42,021 nt of DNA. Origin: Nitrospinaceae bacterium. Its GTDB lineage: Bacteria; Nitrospinota; Nitrospinia; Nitrospinales; Nitrospinaceae. The translations under genes were made by a program, and so were the position numbers. Every line of letters starts with the position of its first letter. Positions within the stretch are counted from its first letter, which is position 1. The stretch lies in assembly GCA_029261395.1 (NCBI GenBank), contig JAJDBJ010000054.1:1-42021 (forward strand), given 5' to 3'. The notes under the pieces are model-generated. The model searched no databases. It was not told the DNA's origin and saw nothing but the letters and a program-made list of their open reading frames with translations. Shown in pieces: positions 33,716 through 41,969 of this stretch.

Positions 33716-34054
33716 ATGAAACGAGCTTCAAAGTTTATTCTGCAGATAACAGTTCTGATGGGCCTGGCTCTGCCCACGTCAGCATCAGCAGGTATTCTCA
33801 GTAAACTGGGAGCCCAGTGCCTGTGTCTTACAGAGCACGCTACTTTAGGGCAGTTCGTCAGCTTGGGTGTCATGCTGACTCTGGTAACGGGAATCATCGT
33901 GGTGAAGTGGGTTTATCGAGACGAGCTTGTTCAAGCGTTATCGAAAGAAAAGTCAGAGGCGGAGCTTTCAGCGGTGCAGACTTTGAACGAATTGAAAATC
34001 GGAGCGCGGTTTTCCGATTGGAGTAATGGCCGTCGATTGGCTGGGCAGAAATAG
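33716..34054 (+). CDS. Unrecognised small exported membrane protein
   Basis: A 112-residue protein with two hydrophobic segments: a signal-like one (about 7-24, ending SASAG) and a second at about 47-65 (LGVMLTLVTGIIVVKWVY). Between them are a CLC pair and THAT-like polar residues. A short charged helix follows (ELVQALSKEKSEAELSAV). No family was recognised. AAGGGG lies 6 nt before the ATG. A long hairpin with a T-run begins 50 bp after the stop. It probably forms a single-gene unit. Confidence 0.6.
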   Translation: MKRASKFILQITVLMGLALPTSASAGILSKLGAQCLCLTEHATLGQFVSLGVMLTLVTGIIVVKWVYRDELVQALSKEKSEAELSAVQTLNELKIGARFSDWSNGRRLAGQK

Positions 34055-34103
34055 AGATAAGCGCCTGCAGGTTGGGTCGCATAAAGTTATCATCTCCCCC
34101 GAT

Positions 34104-34167
34104 CCAGCTATTCGGGGATGCGGAATTCGAGCGCCGCAAATCCCTGAATAGCTGGCTCACCTTTTTT
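34104..34167 (+). terminator. Long hairpin terminator
   Basis: Arms 34104-34119 and 34140-34155 form 16 pairs including one G-T. An inner GCGG/CCGC (34120-34123/34134-34137) extends it. CTTTTTTC follows 5 nt later. It could end the preceding gene. Its length is unusual for a plain terminator. The stretch 34168-34527 shows no gene or clear structure. Confidence 0.6.
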
Positions 34168-34527
34168 CATTGAAACGATCTGAATTTTTGTCAGGAACAC
34201 TGATTTCCCTGGCAAACCTCCTGTCGAATTCTGTCTAGAAAATGGACAATAATTTGTCAAACTCTGCCTAGTTTCGTTCCAAATGTAGCGCAATGAGTCA
34301 GCGGATTGCATCCGGAATCCTCGCAAACAATCATCTGGTTTTGAGGGCAACGAGAACATTTTATTTTTCAATTAGTTGGAACAGAGGTCTAGGTTTTTAT
34401 ATGGAAGGCCGATAATGTGGTAAATTTTGGAATATATATTGCTGATAAAGTAGTGTTGTATACGAAGGACTTTCTCTAGTTTTCAATGTTTTGCCAAGAG
34501 GCATGGCAGAAGAATGGTTTTCCGTAT

Positions 34528-34608
34528 TGGCAAGTTTTCCTCCAAGTAACTTGCCAGATTGGGGTACCGGAGTATGCGTTCAGCAGGCCGCATACTCCGG
34601 TTGCCTTT
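34528..34608 (+). ncRNA. Candidate small RNA: two stem-loops in a gene-free stretch
   Basis: Stem 1 is TGGCAAGTT/AACTTGCCA (34528-34536 and 34548-34556) with an 11-nt loop holding CCTCC (34539-34543), complementary to a Shine-Dalgarno core. Stem 2 is a 13-bp perfect stem, ACCGGAGTATGCG/CGCATACTCCGGT (34566-34578 and 34589-34601), followed by TTGCCTTTAA. The pair has the look of an sRNA ending in a terminator, but no convincing promoter was found and the T-tract is weak. The 410 bp after it hold no gene. Confidence 0.35.
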
Positions 34609-35014
34609 AACTTGTGTTTATTCATCCTCAAAGCATATTGAATCCTACATATCCTGCCTCTGTTTGATCCTCAAAGTCATTCTTCCGTACTTAAAACAGT
34701 AAATAGCACTCTCACTTGAACAGGGTTTATATATTTTAATTCACTCTACCCGGTAATCTAGTGACCCTCCTTGCTTCTATGCTGACAATATCTGTCAGTA
34801 ATCTAATCAAAGATCTCCAGTGTTTTAGACTTCCCAATATGTCTTATAAAAATTACATTTACTTTAGCTTTTTGGATTAAAAGATACAGTGCTTTACCGG
34901 GCTCATACCTTTACATTAAGTGTAACTATTTATTTTTCAATGATTTAGGAACGTGACTTGCTTGTACTGGGGTAAAAGTGTTAATTCCTAATTTGGGGAA
35001 TGGAGGCGCAAATT

Positions 35015-35257
35015 ATGACTGTTTTATGGATAGGATTGAGCATATTTGCCGTTATTGTAACCGGCTTCTTTATCATTATGGGGATTACCAAAGGGGTGCT
35101 CTTTTTTCTCAATGGACAGGGTACAGGTCCATTGAGATCAAGCTGGGTACCCATGCAGGTTTACTCGGGAGATGATTCTCTGGGGCATCCCGACCTTCAA
35201 AAAATATCCGAGTTGCTGAAAGCAAGCGAGTCGGATGAAGGAACCGAAAATATCTGA
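35015..35257 (+). CDS. Small single-pass membrane protein
   Basis: An 80-residue protein. ATG 35015 is chosen because GGAGG (35002-35006) lies 8 nt upstream; an in-frame ATG at 35000 has no such site. One long hydrophobic helix spans about residues 2-28 (VLWIGLSIFAVIVTGFFIIMG), followed by a soluble acidic C-terminus. No family was recognised. A possible terminator (AGAGAGG/CCTCTCT, 35291-35315) follows. Confidence 0.6.
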   Translation: MTVLWIGLSIFAVIVTGFFIIMGITKGVLFFLNGQGTGPLRSSWVPMQVYSGDDSLGHPDLQKISELLKASESDEGTENI

Positions 35258-35480
35258 CAACGGGAGGTATCGTGGGCTTCCGTTGATATTAGAGAGGGGG
35301 CCGCTCTTCCTCTCTCCTTTAGAAAAAGTGATCGGCAACCTCTCGCTCCCGATCCGGTGAATGGTAGAGGCGCACCGAGGAATTAAGCCAGGGCACAATG
35401 TGCCTTGTTCCCGATTGTCTGGATGGACGTAGCTACCAGCCTCCTTCCAGGCAGTTGGCCACTTGTCCACTCCATCCTCA

Positions 35481-35630
35481 TTACGAGTCCTCGTTTTTTT
35501 TCCGCTTCTGGTAGGCGCCAACAATCACCGTCGTCAGTTTGAACACCCCGAGAGAGATGAACATACCAAACATCAACTGCAGTAACGGCGGCAGTTCGTT
35601 GGCAAACCAGTTATAAAATTCTTCCATCAT
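35481..35630 (-). CDS. 49-residue membrane peptide
   Basis: A short frame running MMEEFYNWFANELPPLL through a hydrophobic helix (about 17-38, LMFGMFISLGVFKLTTVIVG) to a basic tail QKRKKNEDS. This is a plausible single-pass topology with a cytosolic positive C-terminus. It begins 21 bp after the stop of the Nfu_N-domain gene on the same strand. No clear ribosome site is seen, so the start (35630 or 35627) is uncertain. It may be the last gene of the hemY-FIST-Nfu_N cluster. Confidence 0.5.
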   Translation of the reverse strand: MMEEFYNWFANELPPLLQLMFGMFISLGVFKLTTVIVGAYQKRKKNEDS

Positions 35631-35651
35631 GGATTGGTGGGGGTCATTGGG

Positions 35652-35921
35652 TCAGTTAAAGGATGCCTGGATGACTTCGACGGCGGCGGGTTGCAGAGTG
35701 TCCCAACTCGCTTCGGTTTTTTTAGTGACAGTGATGAAGTCCGCCATCAGAAATACACTGGCCACGCCTTCCAGGGCAAACAGGGCTTTCGCGACTGGCG
35801 ATTCTTCCGCCGCTTCGGCATTGGCATACGTTTTATGTCCGGATTCAATGGCCGGCTGGCCGATGGAAAATTTCAGGGCGTGCTCGTTGGGGGAGGTGCT
35901 CACTTGAACGTTTATGGCCAT
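35652..35921 (-). CDS. Stand-alone Nfu/NifU N-terminal domain protein
   Basis: An 89-residue protein consisting of a single Nfu_N domain: SPNEHALKFSIGQP, SPVAKALFALEGVASVFLMADFITVTK, WDTLQP. In Nfu proteins this domain precedes the CxxC iron-sulfur carrier domain, which is absent here and no Cys is present. It is therefore not itself a cluster scaffold and may help client binding. AAGGAG precedes the ATG. It lies 68 bp downstream of the FIST gene in the minus-strand cluster. Confidence 0.88.
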   Translation of the reverse strand: MAINVQVSTSPNEHALKFSIGQPAIESGHKTYANAEAAEESPVAKALFALEGVASVFLMADFITVTKKTEASWDTLQPAAVEVIQASFN

Positions 35922-35989
35922 TCTATTTTCTCCTTACAGTTGAAAGATCCTGCTTCTCACAGGCATACAGTTTGACGAGAAACCACTGT

Positions 35990-37171
35990 TTAAGCCGGGC
36001 GAAAAATGGCAAACGAACTGGTATAGCCGTGTAAAAAAGTGGTTTGCCCCACCGGCCCGATTTCGCCATTGCAGAAAAACCCGCCCAGCGGGATATTTCC
36101 TATTTCAGTTTTGAACATGTCAGAGTCGTGGTTGGGTTTCCCGTACAGGTATTCGCCACGTCCCAGACAAGAGAACAACAGCGCTCCCTTGGCATCCCGC
36201 CATCCATCTTTATCCTGGTATCGGGACAACATCACCTTTAAGTCTTCGGACGACATGACTTTGTCGCGCAGATGAAATTGTACCAGCTGTCCTTCCCTCA
36301 GCGGTGCGCCAATCGATAAGGAACCCGTTTCTTGGTCTACGCCCATCAGATTACGGATGAGGAAATCCCCCTTGCCCGGATCTTCCTTCATCGGGTTCAT
36401 CTCGATTCCCAGAAAAAGAGAGGTTCGCAACAGCTTGCGATCGTCCTCGCTCAGGGAGTCGACCATTTCCTCCAGTTTTTCCAATGGCGGTTTACCATCG
36501 ACTTCCAGCAATTGGTACTGGTCGCATTTGGTGATGTTCATCGGCTGTCCGATGGGACGACAACCCTGAGCCACGATGGTATCCAGTTGAATATTGCCGG
36601 AGAGCGCGACCCCGATCAGGCCACCATTGTGAATCTTGTCGTCCAGATACAACGCGTTTCCGCCCTGCGCCTGGGCACCGCTCGCCAGGCCGCCTACTTT
36701 GGCAGAACGGGAGTAGGCGAAGTCCATCCCTGCTAAAAACTCTTCAGCCCGGAACGAAAACGGGTCGGCCAGTACAATGAAGCTTGGGTTGGTCGCCGGG
36801 TCCACGCCCAACCACTCATGCCACACCGAGGGCGCGGTATCCGGGTCGGGTAGATTCATGGTATCTGTCTGAATCGTTTGCAGATCCACTCCGGGCAGGT
36901 GCGCCGCCGTCAGGCTGAAGGCAGGCTGTTGCTCGATTTCCTTGCCGCCGCCGATAATACCGCCGCCGGAGCATCCCAATAGCATTCCGACGGGCATGCG
37001 GTCTCGCAACAACTGCGGGATTGCCCGGTATTGGGTGCGAAAATGCGGTGATACAAAAATGACAGTCAGGTCGGCATCTCTGCCGGCCAATTGTTGGGTG
37101 ATACTCGCCACTGCCTCCTCGACACAGGCTTCAATCGTTTCTTGGGTGGATACGCACGAAGCCCACTTCAT
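35990..37171 (-). CDS. FIST-domain signal-sensing protein
   Basis: A 393-residue protein with FIST N (about 25-210) and FIST C (about 215-370) domains. Markers are GCSGGGIIGGGKEIE, FSFRAEEFLAGMDFAY, GGLASGAQAQGG and the C-terminal GALLFSCLGRG and GGFFCNGEIGPVG. FIST domains are predicted small-ligand sensors found in chemotaxis and signalling proteins. Here it stands alone, without a kinase or methyl-acceptor domain. AGGAGAC directly precedes the ATG. It follows the hemY gene by 47 bp, a likely operon partner. Confidence 0.9.
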   Translation of the reverse strand: MKWASCVSTQETIEACVEEAVASITQQLAGRDADLTVIFVSPHFRTQYRAIPQLLRDRMPVGMLLGCSGGGIIGGGKEIEQQPAFSLTAAHLPGVDLQTIQTDTMNLPDPDTAPSVWHEWLGVDPATNPSFIVLADPFSFRAEEFLAGMDFAYSRSAKVGGLASGAQAQGGNALYLDDKIHNGGLIGVALSGNIQLDTIVAQGCRPIGQPMNITKCDQYQLLEVDGKPPLEKLEEMVDSLSEDDRKLLRTSLFLGIEMNPMKEDPGKGDFLIRNLMGVDQETGSLSIGAPLREGQLVQFHLRDKVMSSEDLKVMLSRYQDKDGWRDAKGALLFSCLGRGEYLYGKPNHDSDMFKTEIGNIPLGGFFCNGEIGPVGQTTFLHGYTSSFAIFRPA

Positions 37172-37218
37172 CCATGTCTCCTATCGTTTAATTTTAGAAT
37201 CATGTGTATTAGATGCAA

Positions 37219-38670
37219 TCAATCGGTACTGGATTGGCTGGATTCCGCTTCCACGCCAAGAAATTTGAGCGCGGCTTGGGCATTCTCGGTGCCATTCTTC
37301 ACGCAATCGGGTATCCCGATGCCCTTGTAGGCCGACCCCGCCAGGTAAAGGCCTTTATAATCAGCCAGTTCTTTTTCGATCTCCGATACCAGTTGGGGGT
37401 GGTGGACCCGATATTGCACGTTACCCTTTTTATATTGAAACACCTCACAAAACAAGGGTTCTTCGTGAACTCCCATGATGTCACGCAATTCCTCACGCAC
37501 CTGTTGTTTGATCGTCTCAGCATCCTGCTCGGCTAGGTGTTCATTGACCGCCCCGCCGACAAAGGCGCGGAGCAGAACGCGGTCGTCCGGTGCGCGACCG
37601 GGAAATTTCGACGACACCCAGGTACAGGCGGTGATCTTCCGTTTTTCGATGTGCGGCACCACGAACCCAAATCCCCGTAAGGGGTGAGCAAACTGCTTGC
37701 GGTCGAATCCCAGTACCACTGCCGCAGTGGAGACGTAGGGAATCTGGTCCAGCCGGGCGGTGATGCCCGGTGCCCAGTCTTCCATCAGCCGCGCCGTATG
37801 ATTGGCCGGGGTGGACAGGATCACAGCGTTCGCCTCCAATTCTTCGCCCGATTTCAGCCGGATTTTCCAGTTGTTGCCATCTTTCCGGAGAGCGTCCACC
37901 TGTGCGTTGGTACGGAACTGAATATCGGGCGATTGCTCGATCATCGTTTCGACGATTTCGCTCAACCCGTTCTTCATCGTTAGGAAAAACGAGAACGGCT
38001 TATAACCGGATGGATTTGCGGGTTTGGGTGCGGTGGCGCGTTTGCGTTTCTGGGCCAGCATGCCGATGACCAGTGAGCGGTATTTCTTCTCCACCTGCGC
38101 GAACATGGGAAACGAGGCACCCAGGCTCATCTGCTCCGGGTCACTGGCATAGATGCCGGACATTAATGGCTGGGCCATACGCTCCAGCGCCTCGGTACCC
38201 AGTCGCCGCCGCACGAACGAAGCCAGGCTCTCGTCCGAATTGCCGCGTCGGCGGGGGAGAAACAGGTCCAATCCCATGCGAATCTTGCCCGGCCAGCTGA
38301 ACAGCCGTGTGGTGACGAATGGCATGAATTTGGTCGGCACCATCAGGCTCAATCCGTCCGGAATGGTGACCATTTTGTTGTTGAGGTAGACGAATGTTTT
38401 GGGGTGCTCGGTCTTCGTGCCCATCAGGTGGTCGTCGATGCCGAGCTTCTTGCATAGATCCACCACCGCTGGTTTTTGGGAGATGAACGAGTCGGGCCCG
38501 CGCTCCAGAATAAAGCCGTCGCGGCGGATGGTGTGGATTTTACCACCGAGGCGGTCCGATCCCTCCAGCACGGTGCAGGACACTTGAGCGTTGTTGTTGA
38601 TTTCTTCCTGGATGCGGTAGGCCGCCGCCAACCCGGCTATGCCGCCACCAATAATAATTACCTTCTTCAT
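37219..38670 (-). CDS. hemY: Protoporphyrinogen/coproporphyrinogen oxidase (HemY/HemG type)
   Basis: FAD-dependent six-electron oxidation of a porphyrinogen late in heme synthesis. The N-terminal dinucleotide motif is GGGIAGLAAAY (8-18), followed by LEGSDRLGGKIHT and RGPDSFI. A C-terminal FAD contact is seen at LAGSAYKGIGIPDCVKNG. The length (483 residues) matches the oxygen-dependent HemY family. It is first in a minus-strand cluster with FIST and Nfu_N genes. Heme supply fits the several cytochrome c genes in this window. Whether the product is protoporphyrin or coproporphyrin cannot be told here. Confidence 0.93.
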   Translation of the reverse strand: MKKVIIIGGGIAGLAAAYRIQEEINNNAQVSCTVLEGSDRLGGKIHTIRRDGFILERGPDSFISQKPAVVDLCKKLGIDDHLMGTKTEHPKTFVYLNNKMVTIPDGLSLMVPTKFMPFVTTRLFSWPGKIRMGLDLFLPRRRGNSDESLASFVRRRLGTEALERMAQPLMSGIYASDPEQMSLGASFPMFAQVEKKYRSLVIGMLAQKRKRATAPKPANPSGYKPFSFFLTMKNGLSEIVETMIEQSPDIQFRTNAQVDALRKDGNNWKIRLKSGEELEANAVILSTPANHTARLMEDWAPGITARLDQIPYVSTAAVVLGFDRKQFAHPLRGFGFVVPHIEKRKITACTWVSSKFPGRAPDDRVLLRAFVGGAVNEHLAEQDAETIKQQVREELRDIMGVHEEPLFCEVFQYKKGNVQYRVHHPQLVSEIEKELADYKGLYLAGSAYKGIGIPDCVKNGTENAQAALKFLGVEAESSQSSTD

Positions 38671-38891
38671 GGGGGCATTATGACAGGTTTAAAAGTCCGC
38701 CGCAAATAGTGATACATCTCCCTTATCAAGGGGAGGCTGGGAGGGGGTGTGCCAACCACCCTGAACCTTCATTGAAAAGTAGGGGATGACTAAAGCGTTG
38801 GACTAGTGTTTCCCCTCCGCCATGGATAGAATCTCAGGGTGACAAATAAGGAGAGGGGTTGATTTGCTGTTTCAACCGGAACATTCTTCGC

Positions 38892-38897
38892 TATAAT
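38892..38897 (+). promoter_or_regulatory. -10 element upstream of tRNA-Thr
   Basis: Perfect TATAAT 57 bp before the tRNA; the -35 region is weak (GTTTCA at 17 nt spacing). Confidence 0.45.
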
Positions 38898-38953
38898 AGA
38901 GTTGTTGATTTTTAGGTTAAAAACCTGTTAAATACCCCATTTCCAGCCGATAC

Positions 38954-39029
<76 letters not shown>

Positions 39030-39172
39030 TTGGCTAACCTCTGGCAGGGCAAATCCCATACCCAACGATTGCAAATATTGTTTTCTGGATAACTCTCCGG
39101 CAGGTAGCTTTCCCGCAAATGGTTATCGGTTTTATAAAAACATTCAATAATGTATGGGAGTGGGTTTGTGAT

Positions 39173-39181
39173 TGGTATAAT
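39173..39181 (+). promoter_or_regulatory. Extended -10 promoter before the TMEM175-like gene
   Basis: TGGTATAAT (TGN plus TATAAT at 39176-39181) lies about 60 bp before the start. Confidence 0.4.
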
Positions 39182-39240
39182 CCCGTTTATTATGATATCA
39201 AACCTAATAATATCCCACGGGTGTGAGTAAGGAGGAGCTG

Positions 39241-39858
39241 GTGAAAAGTCTCAAGGAGGGTGTCTTTCATGGTGAAATCTCCACAACCAGACGACTCTGC
39301 GCATTCACGGACGGTGTTTATGCAATCGTCATCGCGTTACTGGTTCTCGAACTCAAGGTTCCTGAGGCTGAGAAGCTGAGCGAGGAAGAACTCGTCACCG
39401 ACATGCTCGGGCAGATACCCAATTTTCTGGCTTACTTCGCTAGTTTTGGCGTGGTGGCTTTTCTTTGGATGAGAAATCACTGGATTCTTAAGTACCTCAA
39501 AGAGTGCGACGAGTTGACGTTTTGGATTAACTTTATGCATCTGTTGTTCTTGACCCTGACTCCTTACACGGCTTTGTTGCTTGGACATTACGATGAAGAT
39601 CCCATTGCGCTGATTCTTTTTTCAGGATCTATTGGCATGGCCAGTCTGTTTTTATTCATCCTCCACCGATACATTATCGGTAAAACCCAATGGCATCAGG
39701 AGGGTGCAACCAGGGAATGGACGAATCCAGACTGGTGGGAAACACCCGTCCCAATTTTTGCGGCGGGTTCCATCCTCTTATCTTTTTTTGATGTCCAGCT
39801 TGCTGTCGCCCTCTGGCTATTATTCCCAGTCTGGATCGTCATTGCCCTGAAAAGGTGA
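39241..39858 (+). CDS. TMEM175-family (DUF1211) potassium channel-like protein
   Basis: A membrane protein of 205 residues. Near the N-terminus R..AFTDGVYAIVIALLVLELKVP matches the (R)xxxFSDGVFAI hallmark of the bacterial TMEM175 family, which forms tetrameric potassium channels. Six hydrophobic helices are visible, as in the family. GTG 39241 follows AGGAGGAG; GTG 39223 would add six residues. The gene stands alone between the tRNA and the CBS-protein gene. The Ser of the FSDG motif is Thr here. Confidence 0.88.
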   Translation: MKSLKEGVFHGEISTTRRLCAFTDGVYAIVIALLVLELKVPEAEKLSEEELVTDMLGQIPNFLAYFASFGVVAFLWMRNHWILKYLKECDELTFWINFMHLLFLTLTPYTALLLGHYDEDPIALILFSGSIGMASLFLFILHRYIIGKTQWHQEGATREWTNPDWWETPVPIFAAGSILLSFFDVQLAVALWLLFPVWIVIALKR

Positions 39859-40032
39859 AATGGGATGAGCCCAGCTTAGGGCAGATACTCAGCTTTGATA
39901 GGGCCCCGTTTTTTTGCAATAAAGTTTAGGCTTCATCTGCAAGCTGTTTTTTGGGCACTGCAATCAGGTCAACGGAAGGGTCATCATATAATCAGGAATA
40001 GGGAAATACATTGTTCGAAAAAGGAGCTGAAA

Positions 40033-40428
40033 ATGATTAAAGTTGGCGAGTACATGAGCACCACCCTCTACACCACCACCCCGGATGAGTACGCCTATAA
40101 AGCTATCGATAAAATGTATAAGCACAAAGTGAATGCGCTACTCGTGAAGGAAGGCGAGGACTACGTTGGAATCTTCACCAAAACTGATTGGATGATCCTG
40201 GCGTTAAAAGGGGAGTGCGACACTAAATCCGTCAAGGTTTCCACTTTGATGACGGACATCAAAAGTAGTATCGATAAAAACCAGACCATCGCCCAGGCGA
40301 GCGCCCTCATCGAAAAAAGAAAAGTGCGTCATCTCCCGGTGACCGACAACGACAAAATCGTAGGAATGTTTTCCGTCAAAGACATGGAGCGCTATTATCT
40401 CGGCCTGCACAAGAAAACGGATTTTTAA
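40033..40428 (+). CDS. CBS-domain-pair protein
   Basis: A 131-residue protein made only of two CBS domains: YMSTTLYTTTPDEYAYKAIDKMYKHKVNALLV...GIFTKTDW, and LMTDIKSSIDKNQTIAQASALIEKRKVRHLPV...GMFSVKDM. Such pairs bind adenine nucleotides and act as energy or redox sensors for partner proteins. AAGGAG lies 6 nt before ATG 40033; the frame extends 46 codons upstream without homology. No obvious partner is adjacent. Confidence 0.92.
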   Translation: MIKVGEYMSTTLYTTTPDEYAYKAIDKMYKHKVNALLVKEGEDYVGIFTKTDWMILALKGECDTKSVKVSTLMTDIKSSIDKNQTIAQASALIEKRKVRHLPVTDNDKIVGMFSVKDMERYYLGLHKKTDF

Positions 40429-40550
40429 CAAAATGGTTTGCGCCTCAAGTTAGACCTCATCCTGCTTCCTCCATTTTTTCATGTTTGTTAACCCCCGTTA
40501 CAGTTTGTTTTGTATCCAATTATTGCAAAGTATAAAGGATAATAATAGCC

Positions 40551-41159
40551 ATGCTAATTGAAGATGAAGAGCTTTTTCACATAAACCGAAAGCTTTTATA
40601 CTCAACTTTTAACCATTTAACACCCGGTCAGATTATTAGCACTGGGGAAACATACAATCCGTTTTTTGGTTTTTACCAAGGTAAACGCGAATATCGTGTT
40701 AAACAAGAAAATGGGGGCTTTGTTAATGTGCCCGCAATGAGGTTTTTAAATAGAGTTAAAAAGGGAGAGATAAATCCGGAACACTTCCCAGCAGTTGCAT
40801 ATGAAATAGCTAATCACTTTTTAATGTTAAGCAGAGAATTGATTTTTGAGGAAGTAAGAATTGAAAAATTCAATGATGCTCCTTCGCGCCATAGATGCCT
40901 TTGGTTATTAAGAGCAAAAGAGGACGCGGGAGTTTGGTGGAATACGCTAACGTGTGGGGCGGAATCCAAAATATTAAAAATTAGAGCGACTGGGAAAGCC
41001 CATGTTGCAGATGCGGGACTATTACTTGGGGATAGTGAACCCTTAGCTCAGACCTATGCAAAGGCAGAGAAGTATTGGAAAGGAGAAGTTTCTGACCACC
41101 CTCAAATGGAAATAATTTTCGAGGGTAAGCTAGAAGTTATTGAGATTTCAAATCCTTAA
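40551..41159 (+). CDS. DUF2441-like protein, AT-rich
   Basis: A 202-residue protein. FHINRKLLYSTF at the start and REYRVKQ, then the central LIFEEVRIEKFNDAPSRHRCLWLL, resemble the DUF2441 family (a conserved E.VR..F...PSR..CL motif), sometimes compared with ADP-ribosyltransferase folds. That comparison is tentative. The gene is clearly more AT-rich than its neighbours and uses AAA/ATA/TTA-type codons, a sign of recent transfer. The upstream spacer has AAAGGATAATAATAGCC before the ATG. The function is unknown; a toxin or defence role is only a possibility. Confidence 0.55.
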   Translation: MLIEDEELFHINRKLLYSTFNHLTPGQIISTGETYNPFFGFYQGKREYRVKQENGGFVNVPAMRFLNRVKKGEINPEHFPAVAYEIANHFLMLSRELIFEEVRIEKFNDAPSRHRCLWLLRAKEDAGVWWNTLTCGAESKILKIRATGKAHVADAGLLLGDSEPLAQTYAKAEKYWKGEVSDHPQMEIIFEGKLEVIEISNP

Positions 41160-41181
41160 AACTAAATTAAAGCTCCGGGTT

Positions 41182-41801
41182 TCAATCATTAAAAAATGTT
41201 TCCAGTAGTTTTTTGGCGTTGCCGTGGACGGGTTCTCCGTCGCCCAGGAGCAGGTCGTCAAAATCACAGGATTGAAGAACTTTTAAAGCTTCTTTGGCTT
41301 TATGGATGTCTTTGTATTTGTCCGGCGGAGCTGGTTGAGTTTCCCCTTCGTTTTCCCGATCAACGCATCCCCCACAAACAGTTGTTTCTTCTCTGCCAGC
41401 AGGAAGGCCGATTCGCCCGGCGATTTTTGGTCTTTCAGATGAATCACTTTCAAACCGCAAAATAAAACTTCATCGCCTTTGAATGTGTGGTCGGGAGTGA
41501 ACTCTAACAAAGCCTTGTCGCTTTCATGGATATAAATCGGGATTTGGAACGTCTCTTTGAATTTGAGGCTGGCTCTGTCATGGTGAACGTTGGTCAGCAG
41601 AATGGCTTTCAATGGATTGTCGGCATGGTCGGCAATTTTCTGCTTCAATTCGCTCATGCCGTCATCGCTCATGTCGGGCGGATCGATAAGGACCGATTCC
41701 TCCCGGTTGACCAGATAATAACCGTTGAAGTTCAACTGCTTTTCATCGGAGAACTCGGACCAACGAAACAGATTGGGATTCAATTCCTGTAAATGGGACA
41801 T
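41182..41801 (-). pseudogene. MBL-fold protein interrupted by a frameshift
   Basis: The N-terminal part (from 41801) reads as an MBL-fold protein to GDALIGKTKGKLNQL. The frame is then lost near 41326-41334. The -1/+2 frame continues seamlessly with PPDKYKDIHKAKEALKVLQS...GDGEPVHGNAKKLLETFFND to 41182. Restoring one C in CTC-CGCCGG would make one protein of about 205 residues. The metal motif is also degenerate: the HxHxDH position reads N71-V-H73-H-D75-R76, so first and last His are lost. A decayed gene, a sequence error or programmed frameshifting are all possible. Confidence 0.65.
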
Positions 41802-41849
41802 TGCGACTCCGCAAAAAAATAGTTTTCGTAAAAGTTTTATTTCACCTTC

Positions 41850-41969
41850 TCAACTCTTTTGAAGCCACCCGGACATGGCACAAAGTTGGGCGAGGAGGAG
41901 GGGAAAGCTTTCGATGTTATTGGAAATGTCTATCATGAACAATTCTACGAGTTCTAGTCTGTTAATCAT
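41850..41969 (-). CDS. Possible 39-residue peptide
   Basis: A short frame, MINRLELVELFMIDISNNI... to SGWLQKS, whose ATG overlaps the stop of the frame running in from the right edge (ATGATTAA). No ribosome site or family was recognised. It is listed only because of the coupled start. Confidence 0.2.
   Translation of the reverse strand: MINRLELVELFMIDISNNIESFPLLLAQLCAMSGWLQKS

Noticed and set aside
34439-34464. TTGCTG / TATACG as a promoter for the candidate sRNA
   Set aside because: Spacer is only 14 nt, too short for a sigma-70 promoter.
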